Source: Rhodoferax sp. OV413 (GTDB taxonomy: Bacteria > Pseudomonadota > Gammaproteobacteria > Burkholderiales > Burkholderiaceae_C). From it: a stretch of 64,000 nt of DNA. The notes beneath the pieces were generated by a model. That model was not told the origin of the DNA. It saw only the letters and a list, made by a program, of their open reading frames with translations, and searched no databases. The position numbers were made by a program, and so were the translations under genes. The DNA lies in assembly GCF_900104385.1 (NCBI RefSeq), contig NZ_FNJA01000005.1, positions 369,881-433,880 of the forward strand, read 5' to 3'. Position 1 is the first letter of the stretch. Each line of letters begins with the position of its first letter. Below, piece by piece: positions 8,460 to 16,964 of this stretch.

Positions 8460-9281
8460 TTACCAGGCGGTGGCCCCGGCATCAATGTTGAAGTCGGCCG
8501 CAGTCACCCAACCCGACTCGTCGGATGCCAGATAAATCGCCAGCCAGCCAATGTCTTCGGGCTGGCCTATGCGCTTGAGCATGCACTTCTCCAGCACCTT
8601 GTCGCGAAAGCCCGGAACATGGTCCAGCGGACGGCGCGTGGCGGCCGTCTCCACCAGCGCCGGCGAGATGGTGTTGACGCGGATGCCGAACGGCCCGCCC
8701 TCCATCGCCAGCTGGCGGCTCATGGCAAGTACCGCGCCCTTGCCCGCGCAATGCGCGAGCGCCGCCGACAAAGGCAGGGCCATATGCGCATTGGCCGAGG
8801 CGAAGTTAATCACCGAGCTACCGCTCCGGGCCTTCAGATGCGGCCAAGCAGCTTGGCATGCCAGGAATACGATGTCGACTTCGCCGGTCAGCGTCTTGCG
8901 CCACTGGGTCTCGTAGTCCATCGCCTCCAGCCACGCGAAGGAACCGAAGGCGGCTGCGTTGACCAGGATGTCGATGCCGCCATGCAGAGCCACCGTCTGC
9001 TCGATCAGGCGCTGCACCGGCTCCGGCTGGGTCAGGTCCAGCGGATGCAGGCTGTGGATCGCCAAGTCCTGCCGGGCCGCCTCGTCCACCGTAGCCTGGG
9101 CGCTGGCGGCGTCAATATCGCAGCCCACTACGCTGGCACCCTGCTGGGCAAACATCAGCGCGATGCCGCGGCCAATACCGGCGCCGATGCCGGTCACCAC
9201 GGCGACCTTGCCGGCCAGCCGGTCGCCACGCTTGCCCGGCATGGCGGGTGTAAATACCGGATGCATGGGTACGTTTTCCAT
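8460..9281 (-). CDS. short-chain dehydrogenase with altered active site
   Basis: A 273-residue classical-type SDR. The cofactor motif is TGIGAGIG near residue 35, followed by a conserved CDI acidic turn that favours NAD(H). VNAAA replaces the usual NNAG. The expected catalytic YxxxK reads HCAGK, so His stands where Tyr normally is; I checked this codon (CAT) directly. The preceding Ser is also spaced further away than usual. Either the enzyme uses different chemistry or it is catalytically dead. The start at 9281 (MENVPMHP) has AAGGTGA upstream. It is the last gene of the catabolic run. Confidence 0.85.
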   Translation of the reverse strand: MENVPMHPVFTPAMPGKRGDRLAGKVAVVTGIGAGIGRGIALMFAQQGASVVGCDIDAASAQATVDEAARQDLAIHSLHPLDLTQPEPVQRLIEQTVALHGGIDILVNAAAFGSFAWLEAMDYETQWRKTLTGEVDIVFLACQAAWPHLKARSGSSVINFASANAHMALPLSAALAHCAGKGAVLAMSRQLAMEGGPFGIRVNTISPALVETAATRRPLDHVPGFRDKVLEKCMLKRIGQPEDIGWLAIYLASDESGWVTAADFNIDAGATAW

Positions 9282-9297
9282 AGCAGCTTGTTTCACC

Positions 9298-10527
9298 TTA
9301 TCGACCACGCCTGCCCAGCACGCCGCTCAGCAAGGCGATGAGTGCCAGCACCAGCAGCACGAAGCCCACCAAGCCGACGACCTCGGCACGCGGCACGTGC
9401 AGGAATTTTTCCAGGCCCACGATGATCAGCGGATTCAAGAACAGCCCGAGAGTGAAACAAGACTGGAACGCCCCGACCCCCATGCCACGGCGCGACATCG
9501 GCAGCTCGCGCACATTCCAGGTCACCATCGCCGGCAGTACGATGCCGGCGCCCAAACCATTGACGAAGCCCGCGACCGTCAAGGCGCTGTAGTCCCCGGC
9601 CAGCTGCATCAGCACAAAGCCCAGGCCTGCAATCGTCACGCCCAGGGCCAGTTGGTAAGCCACCTTCAAACGTGGGGCAAGCACCCAGCCAAACAGCAGC
9701 GTGCCGCTGATCACCCCCAGGCTGTTCACGCCATAGGCCAGGCCGATCTGCGATGGCGACTGCACGCCTATGGCGCTGTGCAGGTAACCAAAATGCACCG
9801 GTACCGTTAGGAACATGATGCCCAGCAACACCGTCAGCCCGCAGATGAAAACCAGCAGGCCGGCGCTGAAGCTTCGGCTGTCGGCAGCCACCTCGTCCGC
9901 CGACATACTGGCGCGGGTCTTGGGTTCCCACAGGTACATCGCCATCAGCGGTGCCAGCAGCAGACTGATGGCGAACACCATGTACGGCGCGCGCCAGCCG
10001 TGCTCGGCGATCATGCCGCCTACGGTATTGAGCACGAAGGCCGAGGTCGAGGCCACCGTGGTCTGCAGCGACATCAGGCGCTCGCGCTGCTTGCCGCTGT
10101 AGTAGTCGCCAATCATGGTGGTGCTCACCGTCATTAGCACGCCTTCGAGCACGCCTAGCGCCAGGCGGCTGGCGATGATAGCGGGCAGCGAGTCCAAATA
10201 CAGCGGTGCCGTGCCCACCAGGGCGTACAGCACGGCCGCGCCCACCAACATTGGCTTGCGGCCGATGCGGTCGGCCAGCTCGCCGGCGAAGACGCTGATG
10301 GCGGCCATGGTGAGCATCGGTGCCGTCATCGTCAGCGGCACCAGAAAGTCGACGCCCGGGACGTGGGCGAAGTGCGCCTGCATCGCCGGCAAGCTCGGGC
10401 CCAGCACGGCGGTGACCAGCACCGTCAGGCCACAGGTCACCAACAGGATGATGGCGTGGATCAGCCTGGGTTCAGATGGCGCAAGCGCAGGCCGTGCGGT
10501 GGATAGAAAAGCGGTATTTGCTGACAT
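9298..10527 (-). CDS. MFS transporter (DHA1 type)
   Basis: A 409-residue inner-membrane carrier with 12 expected helices. The MFS signature between helices 2 and 3 reads GELADRIGRKPMLVGAAVLY, and the central loop is near residue 200 (WEPKTRASMSADE). The start at 10527 (MSANTAFLSTARP) is preceded by GAGGAGACAAAC, the same leader found before other genes in this run. Within the cluster it could import the growth substrate or export an intermediate; nothing in the sequence decides which. Confidence 0.85.
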   Translation of the reverse strand: MSANTAFLSTARPALAPSEPRLIHAIILLVTCGLTVLVTAVLGPSLPAMQAHFAHVPGVDFLVPLTMTAPMLTMAAISVFAGELADRIGRKPMLVGAAVLYALVGTAPLYLDSLPAIIASRLALGVLEGVLMTVSTTMIGDYYSGKQRERLMSLQTTVASTSAFVLNTVGGMIAEHGWRAPYMVFAISLLLAPLMAMYLWEPKTRASMSADEVAADSRSFSAGLLVFICGLTVLLGIMFLTVPVHFGYLHSAIGVQSPSQIGLAYGVNSLGVISGTLLFGWVLAPRLKVAYQLALGVTIAGLGFVLMQLAGDYSALTVAGFVNGLGAGIVLPAMVTWNVRELPMSRRGMGVGAFQSCFTLGLFLNPLIIVGLEKFLHVPRAEVVGLVGFVLLVLALIALLSGVLGRRGR

Positions 10528-10561
10528 GTTTGTCTCCTCATTTTTTGTAATCGAAAAAGTC

Positions 10562-11590
10562 TCAGCGCGCCCACCAATGCGACATGGGCAGCCCGGCCAC
10601 CGGCGCGCGAAAGCTCGGCAGCGTATCACCCATGAGGCTGCCCAGATACACGGTCTGCAGGTCCGGCCCGCCGAAGGTCAGGCTGGCCATCCACGGCGCC
10701 AGCGTGCCCTTGCAAGTCGCCATGATCTCGGGCGTCATGCTGCCGCCATAGAAATGCTGGTCAAAGTTGTCAATCGCCTCGGGGTTGCCGTCGTCGAGCA
10801 GGGTCAGCAAGTCACCTTCCGGCGTCAGCGCCACCAGCCGTTCGGCCATGATCAGGGTGATCCACAGATTTCCAAACGCGTCAAAGGCAAAGCCGTCAGG
10901 AATGCCGCCCAGATTGCTCGGTCCAAAAATTTCACGTCCATGGCAGGAGCCGTCGTCCGCCACTCGCAGGCGCGAGATGCGGCGCGCGTTCGACTCCACC
11001 ACATACAGCCATTCCTCCTTCGCGTCCAGGCGAATCTCGTTGGTGCCGACGAAACCATCGGCGACGATGCGGATGCCTTTCTCGTCTATCAGGCCCACAT
11101 AGCCATCGGCCGTCTTCTCGTTGATGGAGCGGGTCCAGGGCTGCAGCCGGGTGGTCACCGTGAACCAGATGCGCCCCTTCGAATCGGTAAGCACAAAGTT
11201 GGCCTTGCCCAGCGGCTGGCCGTCGATGCTGTCGTAGAGCCTGCGCGAGTCGCCCACACGCGTCATCAGTTCGATGCTGTCATTGCCGAAGTTGGCGATG
11301 ATGATGTTGCCATCGCGGTCAAAAGCAATGCCATTGGGCAGGCTGCCGCCGAGTATCAGCGACTCCGCGGTGAGCTCGCGCTCTCCGGATGCCTGCTGCT
11401 GGCCTTGCTGGCGGATCAAGGTCTGCGTGCCGTCGGCGGCGATGCGCATCACGCCGCGCGGGTCTGCGGCCCACAGCGTGCCGTCGGCTTCGGCCAGGAT
11501 GCATTCGGGGCGCTGCAAGCCGACGCCGACGTTGCGGATGCTGCTGCGATCGACTTGCCAGCCGACCAGGGGATTGCGGGGTTTGCTCAT
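10562..11590 (-). CDS. SMP-30/gluconolactonase-like lactonase
   Basis: A 342-residue six-bladed beta-propeller of the SMP-30/LRE family, metal-dependent lactonases. Repeated blade motifs are visible: PECILAEADGTLWAADPRG, LPNGIAFDRDGNIIIANFGN, NEIRLDAKEEWLYVVESNAR and GIPDGFAFDAFGNLWITLI. These carry the Glu, Asn and Asp residues that bind the metal in family members. No signal peptide, so cytoplasmic. In this operon it most likely opens a lactone intermediate. The ATG at 11590 is chosen over the longer frame because it aligns with the first blade. Confidence 0.85.
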   Translation of the reverse strand: MSKPRNPLVGWQVDRSSIRNVGVGLQRPECILAEADGTLWAADPRGVMRIAADGTQTLIRQQGQQQASGERELTAESLILGGSLPNGIAFDRDGNIIIANFGNDSIELMTRVGDSRRLYDSIDGQPLGKANFVLTDSKGRIWFTVTTRLQPWTRSINEKTADGYVGLIDEKGIRIVADGFVGTNEIRLDAKEEWLYVVESNARRISRLRVADDGSCHGREIFGPSNLGGIPDGFAFDAFGNLWITLIMAERLVALTPEGDLLTLLDDGNPEAIDNFDQHFYGGSMTPEIMATCKGTLAPWMASLTFGGPDLQTVYLGSLMGDTLPSFRAPVAGLPMSHWWAR

Positions 11591-11612
11591 GGAGTTACCT
11601 TGGGTGGAGTGG

Positions 11613-12359
11613 TCAGAAGCCAAAGCCGCCGCCGTCCACATTCAGCACCTGGCCGGTGATGAAAGTGGAGTCGTCGGAGGCCAGGAAGGCCAGGGCACCG
11701 GTCAGGTCATCGGGCACTTCGGTGCGCGGGATGAACTGGCGCGCGCGCACGCCCTCAAAGGCCTCGGACGGGATATTGGCGGCGCTGCCGGGATGCCGCG
11801 TCAGGCCGGGCGAGATGGCATTGACGGTGATGCCCTGCCCGCCCAGTTCGGATGCCAGAGCGCGGGTCAGGCCGATCACGCCCATCTTGCTGCAGGCATA
11901 GACCGCCATGCCCGGCGGCGGTCCCCAGACGGTGCTGGAAGCGAGGTTGACGATGCGGCCCCAGCCGCGCTCGGCCATGCCCGGGGCGAAGGCCTGGGCC
12001 AGCAGGAATGGCGCGTCCATATTGACCGCCATGATCTGCCGCCACAAGCTGGCGCTGATACTGCCCAGAGGGGCGTGCGGCATGAAGGCCGCGTTGTTCA
12101 CCAGCACGTCGACCCGGCCGAGCTTGGCCAGCACCTCGGCGGCGAAGCGCTGTACGTCGGTGGGGTCCGCAAGGTCGCAGGCCAGCGCATCGGCCCGGCC
12201 ACCCGCGCCGCGAATCTGCTCAAGCAATTCGGAGCAAGGCAGGCGGTCGGTCAGCACCAGTTGATGACCGCTGGCCGCCAGGCGCATGGCGAAGGCGTGG
12301 CCCAAGCCACCAGCGGCACCGGTGACCAGCGCGATTCGGGGATGAGAAGCAGTTTTCAT
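11613..12359 (-). CDS. short-chain dehydrogenase/reductase
   Basis: A 248-residue classical SDR with the full set of motifs: TGAAGGLG for cofactor binding, VNNAAF, a catalytic Ser in NLASSTVWG, and YACSK as the active-site Tyr/Lys. The C-terminus VDGGGFGF is typical of FabG-like enzymes. Start at 12359 (MKTASHPRIAL) after GGAG. It probably oxidises or reduces a hydroxyl/keto intermediate of the pathway; the substrate cannot be read from sequence. Confidence 0.87.
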   Translation of the reverse strand: MKTASHPRIALVTGAAGGLGHAFAMRLAASGHQLVLTDRLPCSELLEQIRGAGGRADALACDLADPTDVQRFAAEVLAKLGRVDVLVNNAAFMPHAPLGSISASLWRQIMAVNMDAPFLLAQAFAPGMAERGWGRIVNLASSTVWGPPPGMAVYACSKMGVIGLTRALASELGGQGITVNAISPGLTRHPGSAANIPSEAFEGVRARQFIPRTEVPDDLTGALAFLASDDSTFITGQVLNVDGGGFGF

Positions 12360-12376
12360 GAAGGGCTCCAAAAAAT

Positions 12377-13354
12377 TCAACTGTCGGCCTTGAAGCCGGT
12401 GCGCCGAACCACTTCGGCCCAGCGTTCGAAATCGGTACGGATGTCCTGTGCCAGTCTGCTGGCACCACACGCCTCGGGGTTGAAGCCCATGCCCAGCAGA
12501 TGTAGCCGCACCGTGTCGCGCGCCACGACCTGGCGTACCGCCTCGGCGAATACGTTGAGCATGGCAGGCGGTGTTCCGGTCCGGGCGAAAAAGGCGAACC
12601 ATTCTTCGCTCTGCAATTCGGCATAGCCCGATTCGCCAAAGGTCGGCACTTGCGGGAAGGCCGTGCTGCGCACCGCGCCGGTGGTCGCCAGCATGCGCAG
12701 CCTACCGGCCTTGACCAGTTCCGCGAAGTTGGCCTGTGGGCTGAAGGCACAGGCGAGCTGGCCGCCGGCCACCTCCTGGGCCATATTGGGCGTGCCCCTA
12801 TAGGCAATCGGCTCCAGCGCAATGCCCGCCTTCCTGGCGAACAGCCAGGCCAGGAAGTGCGGGCTCGAACCGAGGCCGGCCACGCCCAGGTTCGCCTGCT
12901 TCGGATTTTGCTTGCACCAGGCCACCAACTCGGCCAGCGTGCGCGCTGGATGATCGGAGCCCACCACCAGGGAGAAATCGAAGGTGCAAGCCGAGCAGAC
13001 CGGCGCAAAGTCCTTGAATGGGTCATACGGCAGCTTGTCAAAGGTGCTGGGGGAAATCGTCAACGGGCTGGGCGGCGACAGCGCCAGAACGGCACCGTCC
13101 GGCGCTGCCTGTTTCACAGCAGTCAAGGCCATCTGTCCGCCCACACCGGGCTTGTAGTCAACCAGCACCGGCCGCCCCAGCAATTCACGCAGCGGCTCCA
13201 CCAGTTGCCGCGCCACGGTGTCCACCGGGCCGCCCGGACCGAAGCCGACCAGAATCGTCAGGGGTTTGCTCTCGGCCCCCAGGGCTGCTACGGCATCGAA
13301 GGCGGTGGTCGCCGCCAACGCCGTGCCGGCCTGCAAAAGATGACGTCTTTGCAT
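12377..13354 (-). CDS. Bug/TctC-family periplasmic solute receptor
   Basis: A 325-residue extracytoplasmic binding protein of the Bordetella uptake gene (Bug) family, greatly expanded in Burkholderiales. N-terminus MQRRHLLQAGTALAATTAFD looks like a signal peptide with a twin-Arg-like start. The family loop is seen at VGFGPGGPVDTVARQL and VDYKPGVGGQMA. Members bind carboxylates and aromatic acids and normally feed a TctAB permease, but no TctAB pair is present here. The leader GGGAGACAAC precedes the ATG. Confidence 0.88.
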   Translation of the reverse strand: MQRRHLLQAGTALAATTAFDAVAALGAESKPLTILVGFGPGGPVDTVARQLVEPLRELLGRPVLVDYKPGVGGQMALTAVKQAAPDGAVLALSPPSPLTISPSTFDKLPYDPFKDFAPVCSACTFDFSLVVGSDHPARTLAELVAWCKQNPKQANLGVAGLGSSPHFLAWLFARKAGIALEPIAYRGTPNMAQEVAGGQLACAFSPQANFAELVKAGRLRMLATTGAVRSTAFPQVPTFGESGYAELQSEEWFAFFARTGTPPAMLNVFAEAVRQVVARDTVRLHLLGMGFNPEACGASRLAQDIRTDFERWAEVVRRTGFKADS

Positions 13355-13369
13355 GTTGTCTCCCGATCC

Positions 13370-14497
13370 TTAAATCGGCGCGCTCAGCGTCGTCATCGCG
13401 TTCAGCATGACGCGGGTGTGCTCTTCCTTGGAGCCACCGGTCTGCTCGATTTCCCCCATGCGCATGGAGCTGCTCACCACCAGGCGCGCCCGGTCGTAGC
13501 GGCGCCCCGCATAGGCGCGCAAGGCGCCTTCGAGGAACTGGCAGCGCACCAGTTCTTCGGCCAGAACCACTGCGCCTTCGACCGCGATGCCCGCGCCCGA
13601 GGCCAGGTGCGGCGTGGTCGCATGCACGGCGTCGCCGAGCAGCACCACCCGGCCGCGGTGCCAGGGCGCGTCCATCATCAGGCCCATCAGGGGGCGGTAG
13701 ACGATGCTGTAGCTGTTGCCGTCGAGCAGGCCCTGGCGAATGCCGGCCAGGTCGCCGCCGAACTCCTGCAGCAACTCGGCGAGCAGCGCCGGCCATTGCG
13801 CGGCTGGGATGAAGTCGAAGTTATCGCGGTGGTCCAGCACGAACAGATAACTCTCGGTGTCGGACACCGGATTGAGCCCGGCCTTGGTGGTGGCGCCCAT
13901 GAAGATGGTGGAATTGCGCCGGGTGCGCGGCACCACGCAGCGCCATGAACCCTGGCCGCTGAAGCGCGGTGCTGGGGCACCTGGAAACAACGCCTCGCGC
14001 ACCTTGGAGTTGACGCCATCAGCCCCGATCACGAGGTCGTAGCGGCCCTGGCTGCCGTCGGTAAAAACCACGTCCACCCCGTCTGCGTCCTGGTTGATCT
14101 GCGCGAACGACAGCCCCAGCCGCACCTGGACACCGGTCGCACGGGTCGCCTGGCTCAGGATGTCGGCCAGCACCGGGCGCATGATGCCGCCGGCCGGCGG
14201 CAATTCGTCTGCCCCCACGGCATGGGCCATGGGCACGGTGTTGAGCACCACGCCATCGGCATTGCAAATGTCGATGGCCGACCAATGCCCCCCGCGGCGC
14301 ACCACCTCGTCCACCACGCCGACGCTGCGCAGGGCACGCAGGGTCGGGCCGCTGACGGTGATGCCCGCGCCGTACACCGTCCACTCCGGGCTGATCTCGA
14401 CCAGGTCGACCGCGATGCCCTGCTTGGCGCATTGGATAGCGGCACACATGCCGCCAATGCCGCCACCGATCACAAGAACCTTGTTCACCAATGCCAT
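13370..14497 (-). CDS. FAD-dependent aromatic hydroxylase-like monooxygenase
   Basis: A 375-residue class A flavoprotein monooxygenase. The N-terminal Rossmann motif is VIGGGIGGMCAAI. The central DG motif is YDLVIGADGVNSKVR, and the GD motif is VVLLGDAVHATTPHLASGAG. Relatives hydroxylate phenolic or heteroaromatic rings with NAD(P)H and O2. With the extradiol dioxygenase downstream it could make the diol that is then cleaved. Leader GGAGGAGACAAAC gives a confident start at 14497. Confidence 0.87.
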   Translation of the reverse strand: MALVNKVLVIGGGIGGMCAAIQCAKQGIAVDLVEISPEWTVYGAGITVSGPTLRALRSVGVVDEVVRRGGHWSAIDICNADGVVLNTVPMAHAVGADELPPAGGIMRPVLADILSQATRATGVQVRLGLSFAQINQDADGVDVVFTDGSQGRYDLVIGADGVNSKVREALFPGAPAPRFSGQGSWRCVVPRTRRNSTIFMGATTKAGLNPVSDTESYLFVLDHRDNFDFIPAAQWPALLAELLQEFGGDLAGIRQGLLDGNSYSIVYRPLMGLMMDAPWHRGRVVLLGDAVHATTPHLASGAGIAVEGAVVLAEELVRCQFLEGALRAYAGRRYDRARLVVSSSMRMGEIEQTGGSKEEHTRVMLNAMTTLSAPI

Positions 14498-14518
14498 GTT
14501 TGTCTCCTCCGCTATTCT

Positions 14519-15676
14519 TCAGGCTGTCGTGCCGCCGAGCTGCTCGGCCAGCCAATCGGCGATCTGGTTGCCCGCGTTGTTCGGGTTGTCCAGCGAGCTG
14601 TGTTCCACACCGCCCGTGCTTTCGTCAAAAATCATCAGCTCTTTCTTCGGACTGTTGACCAGTTGCGCGAAGGTCTGGTGCGCGTACTTCAGCGGGATCT
14701 GGCGGTCGCTTTCGCCATGGGTGACGAGAAAGGGCACGCGGATGCGGTCCAGCACACCGTTCAGGTGCATGGCCTCGGCCTTGGCCAGGAAGTCGTCCAT
14801 ATCGCTCGCGCCGAAAACCCATTGCACATGCTTCCAGTAATGCGGCACCGGGTTCTCGCCTTCGCGCTTCAAGCGCGCCTGCTGCACCTCACGCCAGTCG
14901 TGGTTGGCACCCCAGACGGCACCGCAGGCGAAACGCGACTCGAAAGCCACGGCGCGCGGACAGTAATAGCCTCCGAGCGAAACACCGAGCGCGCCGATGC
15001 GCCGGGCATCGGCAAACGGCTGCTGTTCCAGCCAGTCCACGATCTTCGATGCCCAGACTTCAGTGTTGTGCACCGCGGGCATGCCGTGCAGGCGCAAGGC
15101 CTCGCCGGTGCCGGGCTGATCGATGAACAAGGCCGACAGGCCGCGCCGGGCAAACATCGTGCCCATCACGCTTTTTTGCAGCATCTCCTTGGTGCTGTCC
15201 AGGCCGTTTATGACCAGCACGATGGGTGCCGGGCCGCTGGTGTTTTCTGCGCGCACCAGCAGGCCAGCCAGATGTTTACCCTCAAAAGGAATCTCCACCC
15301 GTTCGCAGTTTTCTCGGGCCAAGGAACGCGCCTGGGCGAACAGTTCCAGCGAGCGCTGGTAGGTGGCCAGCCGTGCCTCGAAACCATGAGCCTGCATGCG
15401 CTCGGCAATGCAGTAATACAGGCCCGCGCGGCCCAGCTTTTCGCCCGCAGACAGTTTGTGGCCCTTGCGCAGATCGTCATCGGCCAAGGCAATTAGTTTG
15501 TCGCCGCCGCCCTTCCAGGTATCGAAGAATGCATGCGTACCGATGTCGTCACCGGCGCGGGACGCCTCCAGAATGGGCGCGCACATGGCATCCACCTCGC
15601 CGAGGTTACCGCCGTGCGTCAGGGCGATCATGGTGGACAGGCTCCACACGTAATTGGTGGGGAAATACTGGAACAT
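14519..15676 (-). CDS. alpha/beta hydrolase, DHPON-hydrolase/FrsA-like
   Basis: A 385-residue protein with a helical N-terminal domain of about 130 residues and an alpha/beta-hydrolase core. The nucleophile elbow is GVSLGGYY with Ser about 233. A late FLVTHGESDRQIP segment holds a probable acid residue, and a His lies near GGVEHSSLD. Overall plan matches the 2,6-dihydroxypseudooxynicotine hydrolase family, which cleaves C-C bonds next to a ketone. That role fits downstream of ring cleavage in this cluster. Start at 15676 with AGAGAG upstream; a longer frame was not used. Confidence 0.82.
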   Translation of the reverse strand: MFQYFPTNYVWSLSTMIALTHGGNLGEVDAMCAPILEASRAGDDIGTHAFFDTWKGGGDKLIALADDDLRKGHKLSAGEKLGRAGLYYCIAERMQAHGFEARLATYQRSLELFAQARSLARENCERVEIPFEGKHLAGLLVRAENTSGPAPIVLVINGLDSTKEMLQKSVMGTMFARRGLSALFIDQPGTGEALRLHGMPAVHNTEVWASKIVDWLEQQPFADARRIGALGVSLGGYYCPRAVAFESRFACGAVWGANHDWREVQQARLKREGENPVPHYWKHVQWVFGASDMDDFLAKAEAMHLNGVLDRIRVPFLVTHGESDRQIPLKYAHQTFAQLVNSPKKELMIFDESTGGVEHSSLDNPNNAGNQIADWLAEQLGGTTA

Positions 15677-15689
15677 CGCAATCTCTCTT

Positions 15690-16034
15690 TCAATCAAAAA
15701 TCGTAGGCAACTCGGCGCCAATCCACACCACGCCGTCGACCACATTGGAGGGCACCGGAATCAGACTTCGGCCTTCGCACGGTCCGGCAAAACAGTAGCC
15801 GCTCTCGCGGTCGAAATGCGCGGAATGCGCATAGCAGACGATGTACTGGCCGTCGGCCGACAGGAACTGGTCTTGCCGGTACTCCAGCGGCCGGTGGTTG
15901 TGCGGACAGTCGTTGAGCCAGACCCGCACCGCATCGCCCTGGCGCAGCGCGAAGACCTGGTCGTCGTTGCCGCGCCGCAGCAGGCCGCGGGCGGCACCGT
16001 CGGGCACATCGTTAAGACGGCACAGGGCTCGCAT
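15690..16034 (-). CDS. Rieske [2Fe-2S] ferredoxin-like protein
   Basis: A 114-residue single-domain Rieske protein. The two cluster-binding boxes are CPHNH (Cys43, His45) and CYAH (Cys67, His70), 21 residues apart. It resembles the ferredoxin component of ring-hydroxylating dioxygenases or the small subunit of nitrite reductase. No oxygenase alpha subunit is present in the window, so its electron-transfer partner is unknown. Stop and start of the neighbouring genes are 3 to 13 bases away, so it is co-transcribed. Confidence 0.85.
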   Translation of the reverse strand: MRALCRLNDVPDGAARGLLRRGNDDQVFALRQGDAVRVWLNDCPHNHRPLEYRQDQFLSADGQYIVCYAHSAHFDRESGYCFAGPCEGRSLIPVPSNVVDGVVWIGAELPTIFD

Positions 16035-16037
16035 CGC

Positions 16038-16964
16038 CTATTCGCCCGGAGCCCACTTCGGGGCATGCTGGAACAGGAAGATCTGCGAGTTGTCCGAGCC
16101 CGGCGGCATGGCGCGCGGGCTCCAGCTGTCGTCGTGCAGATCCATGTCGGCATCGAATTCCATGGTGCCCCCAAAGGGGCTGTTGAAGTACCAGAAATAG
16201 TTGCTGCCCATGATGTGGCGACCCGGCCCCCAGAAGCTCTTGTAGCCCTGCTGCGCAAAGCGCCAACCCGCATGCAGCACCTCGTTGGCCGAGCCCAGAT
16301 GGAAGGTGAAATGGTTCATTCCCACCATGTGGGAGTTGAAGCTCTGGATCATGAACAGGCAGTGGTGGTCCAGCGTGCCCTGGGGCCGCATGAACGGGCC
16401 GAGGCCGATGAAGCGGTCGGTGACGCGAAAGCCCAGCCGGTCCTGGTAGAAGGCCTCGGCCTTGGCCACGTCGGGCACGAAGTAAACCACGTGCGACAGC
16501 GAGCGCGGCAGGATCTTCTCGGCCTTGTCTGCCGCGCAGACATTGGCTGCGCGGCCCGGCGCCTGGCCCGGCACATTGATGCCGATGTGCGGCGCCACGA
16601 TGGCGCGGCGGCGTGTGATGCAAAAGGCAATCGCATAGCCGCCGTCGTCCAGCGTGTGCAGCGAGCCTTCGTCGTCGAAGCGCATCTCGCGGTCGGCGCT
16701 CAGGTTGTCGGCCAGGGCGCGTAAAGTGGCCGCGTCGGCAACGCCGTAGACGGTTTCGCGCAGGTTGGGCGACGGCGCATTGCTTGCCGGCAGGCCCGGG
16801 TCGCTGGCGTGGCGCAGCACCACTGCCGTGCCGTCCAGCGCCTCGTAGGTGCCGCCCACGGCCGAGGCGTCGATCTCCTTCAAGCCGTAGTCCAGCAAGT
16901 ACTGCCGCCCTGCGGCCATGTCTTCCACGCCGAAGACCAGCGTCTCCAATCCAACGATATTCAT
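16038..16964 (-). CDS. type I extradiol dioxygenase (two-domain VOC protein)
   Basis: A 308-residue protein made of two vicinal-oxygen-chelate modules, the layout of 2,3-dihydroxybiphenyl dioxygenases. The C-terminal module carries the likely Fe ligands His158 (SHVVYFVPD), His218 (MNHFTFHL) and Glu269 (GGTMEFDAD). It likely cleaves a catechol-type ring beside the two hydroxyls. The ATG overlaps the stop of the upstream epimerase gene by ATGA, indicating translational coupling. Substrate unknown. Confidence 0.85.
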   Translation of the reverse strand: MNIVGLETLVFGVEDMAAGRQYLLDYGLKEIDASAVGGTYEALDGTAVVLRHASDPGLPASNAPSPNLRETVYGVADAATLRALADNLSADREMRFDDEGSLHTLDDGGYAIAFCITRRRAIVAPHIGINVPGQAPGRAANVCAADKAEKILPRSLSHVVYFVPDVAKAEAFYQDRLGFRVTDRFIGLGPFMRPQGTLDHHCLFMIQSFNSHMVGMNHFTFHLGSANEVLHAGWRFAQQGYKSFWGPGRHIMGSNYFWYFNSPFGGTMEFDADMDLHDDSWSPRAMPPGSDNSQIFLFQHAPKWAPGE

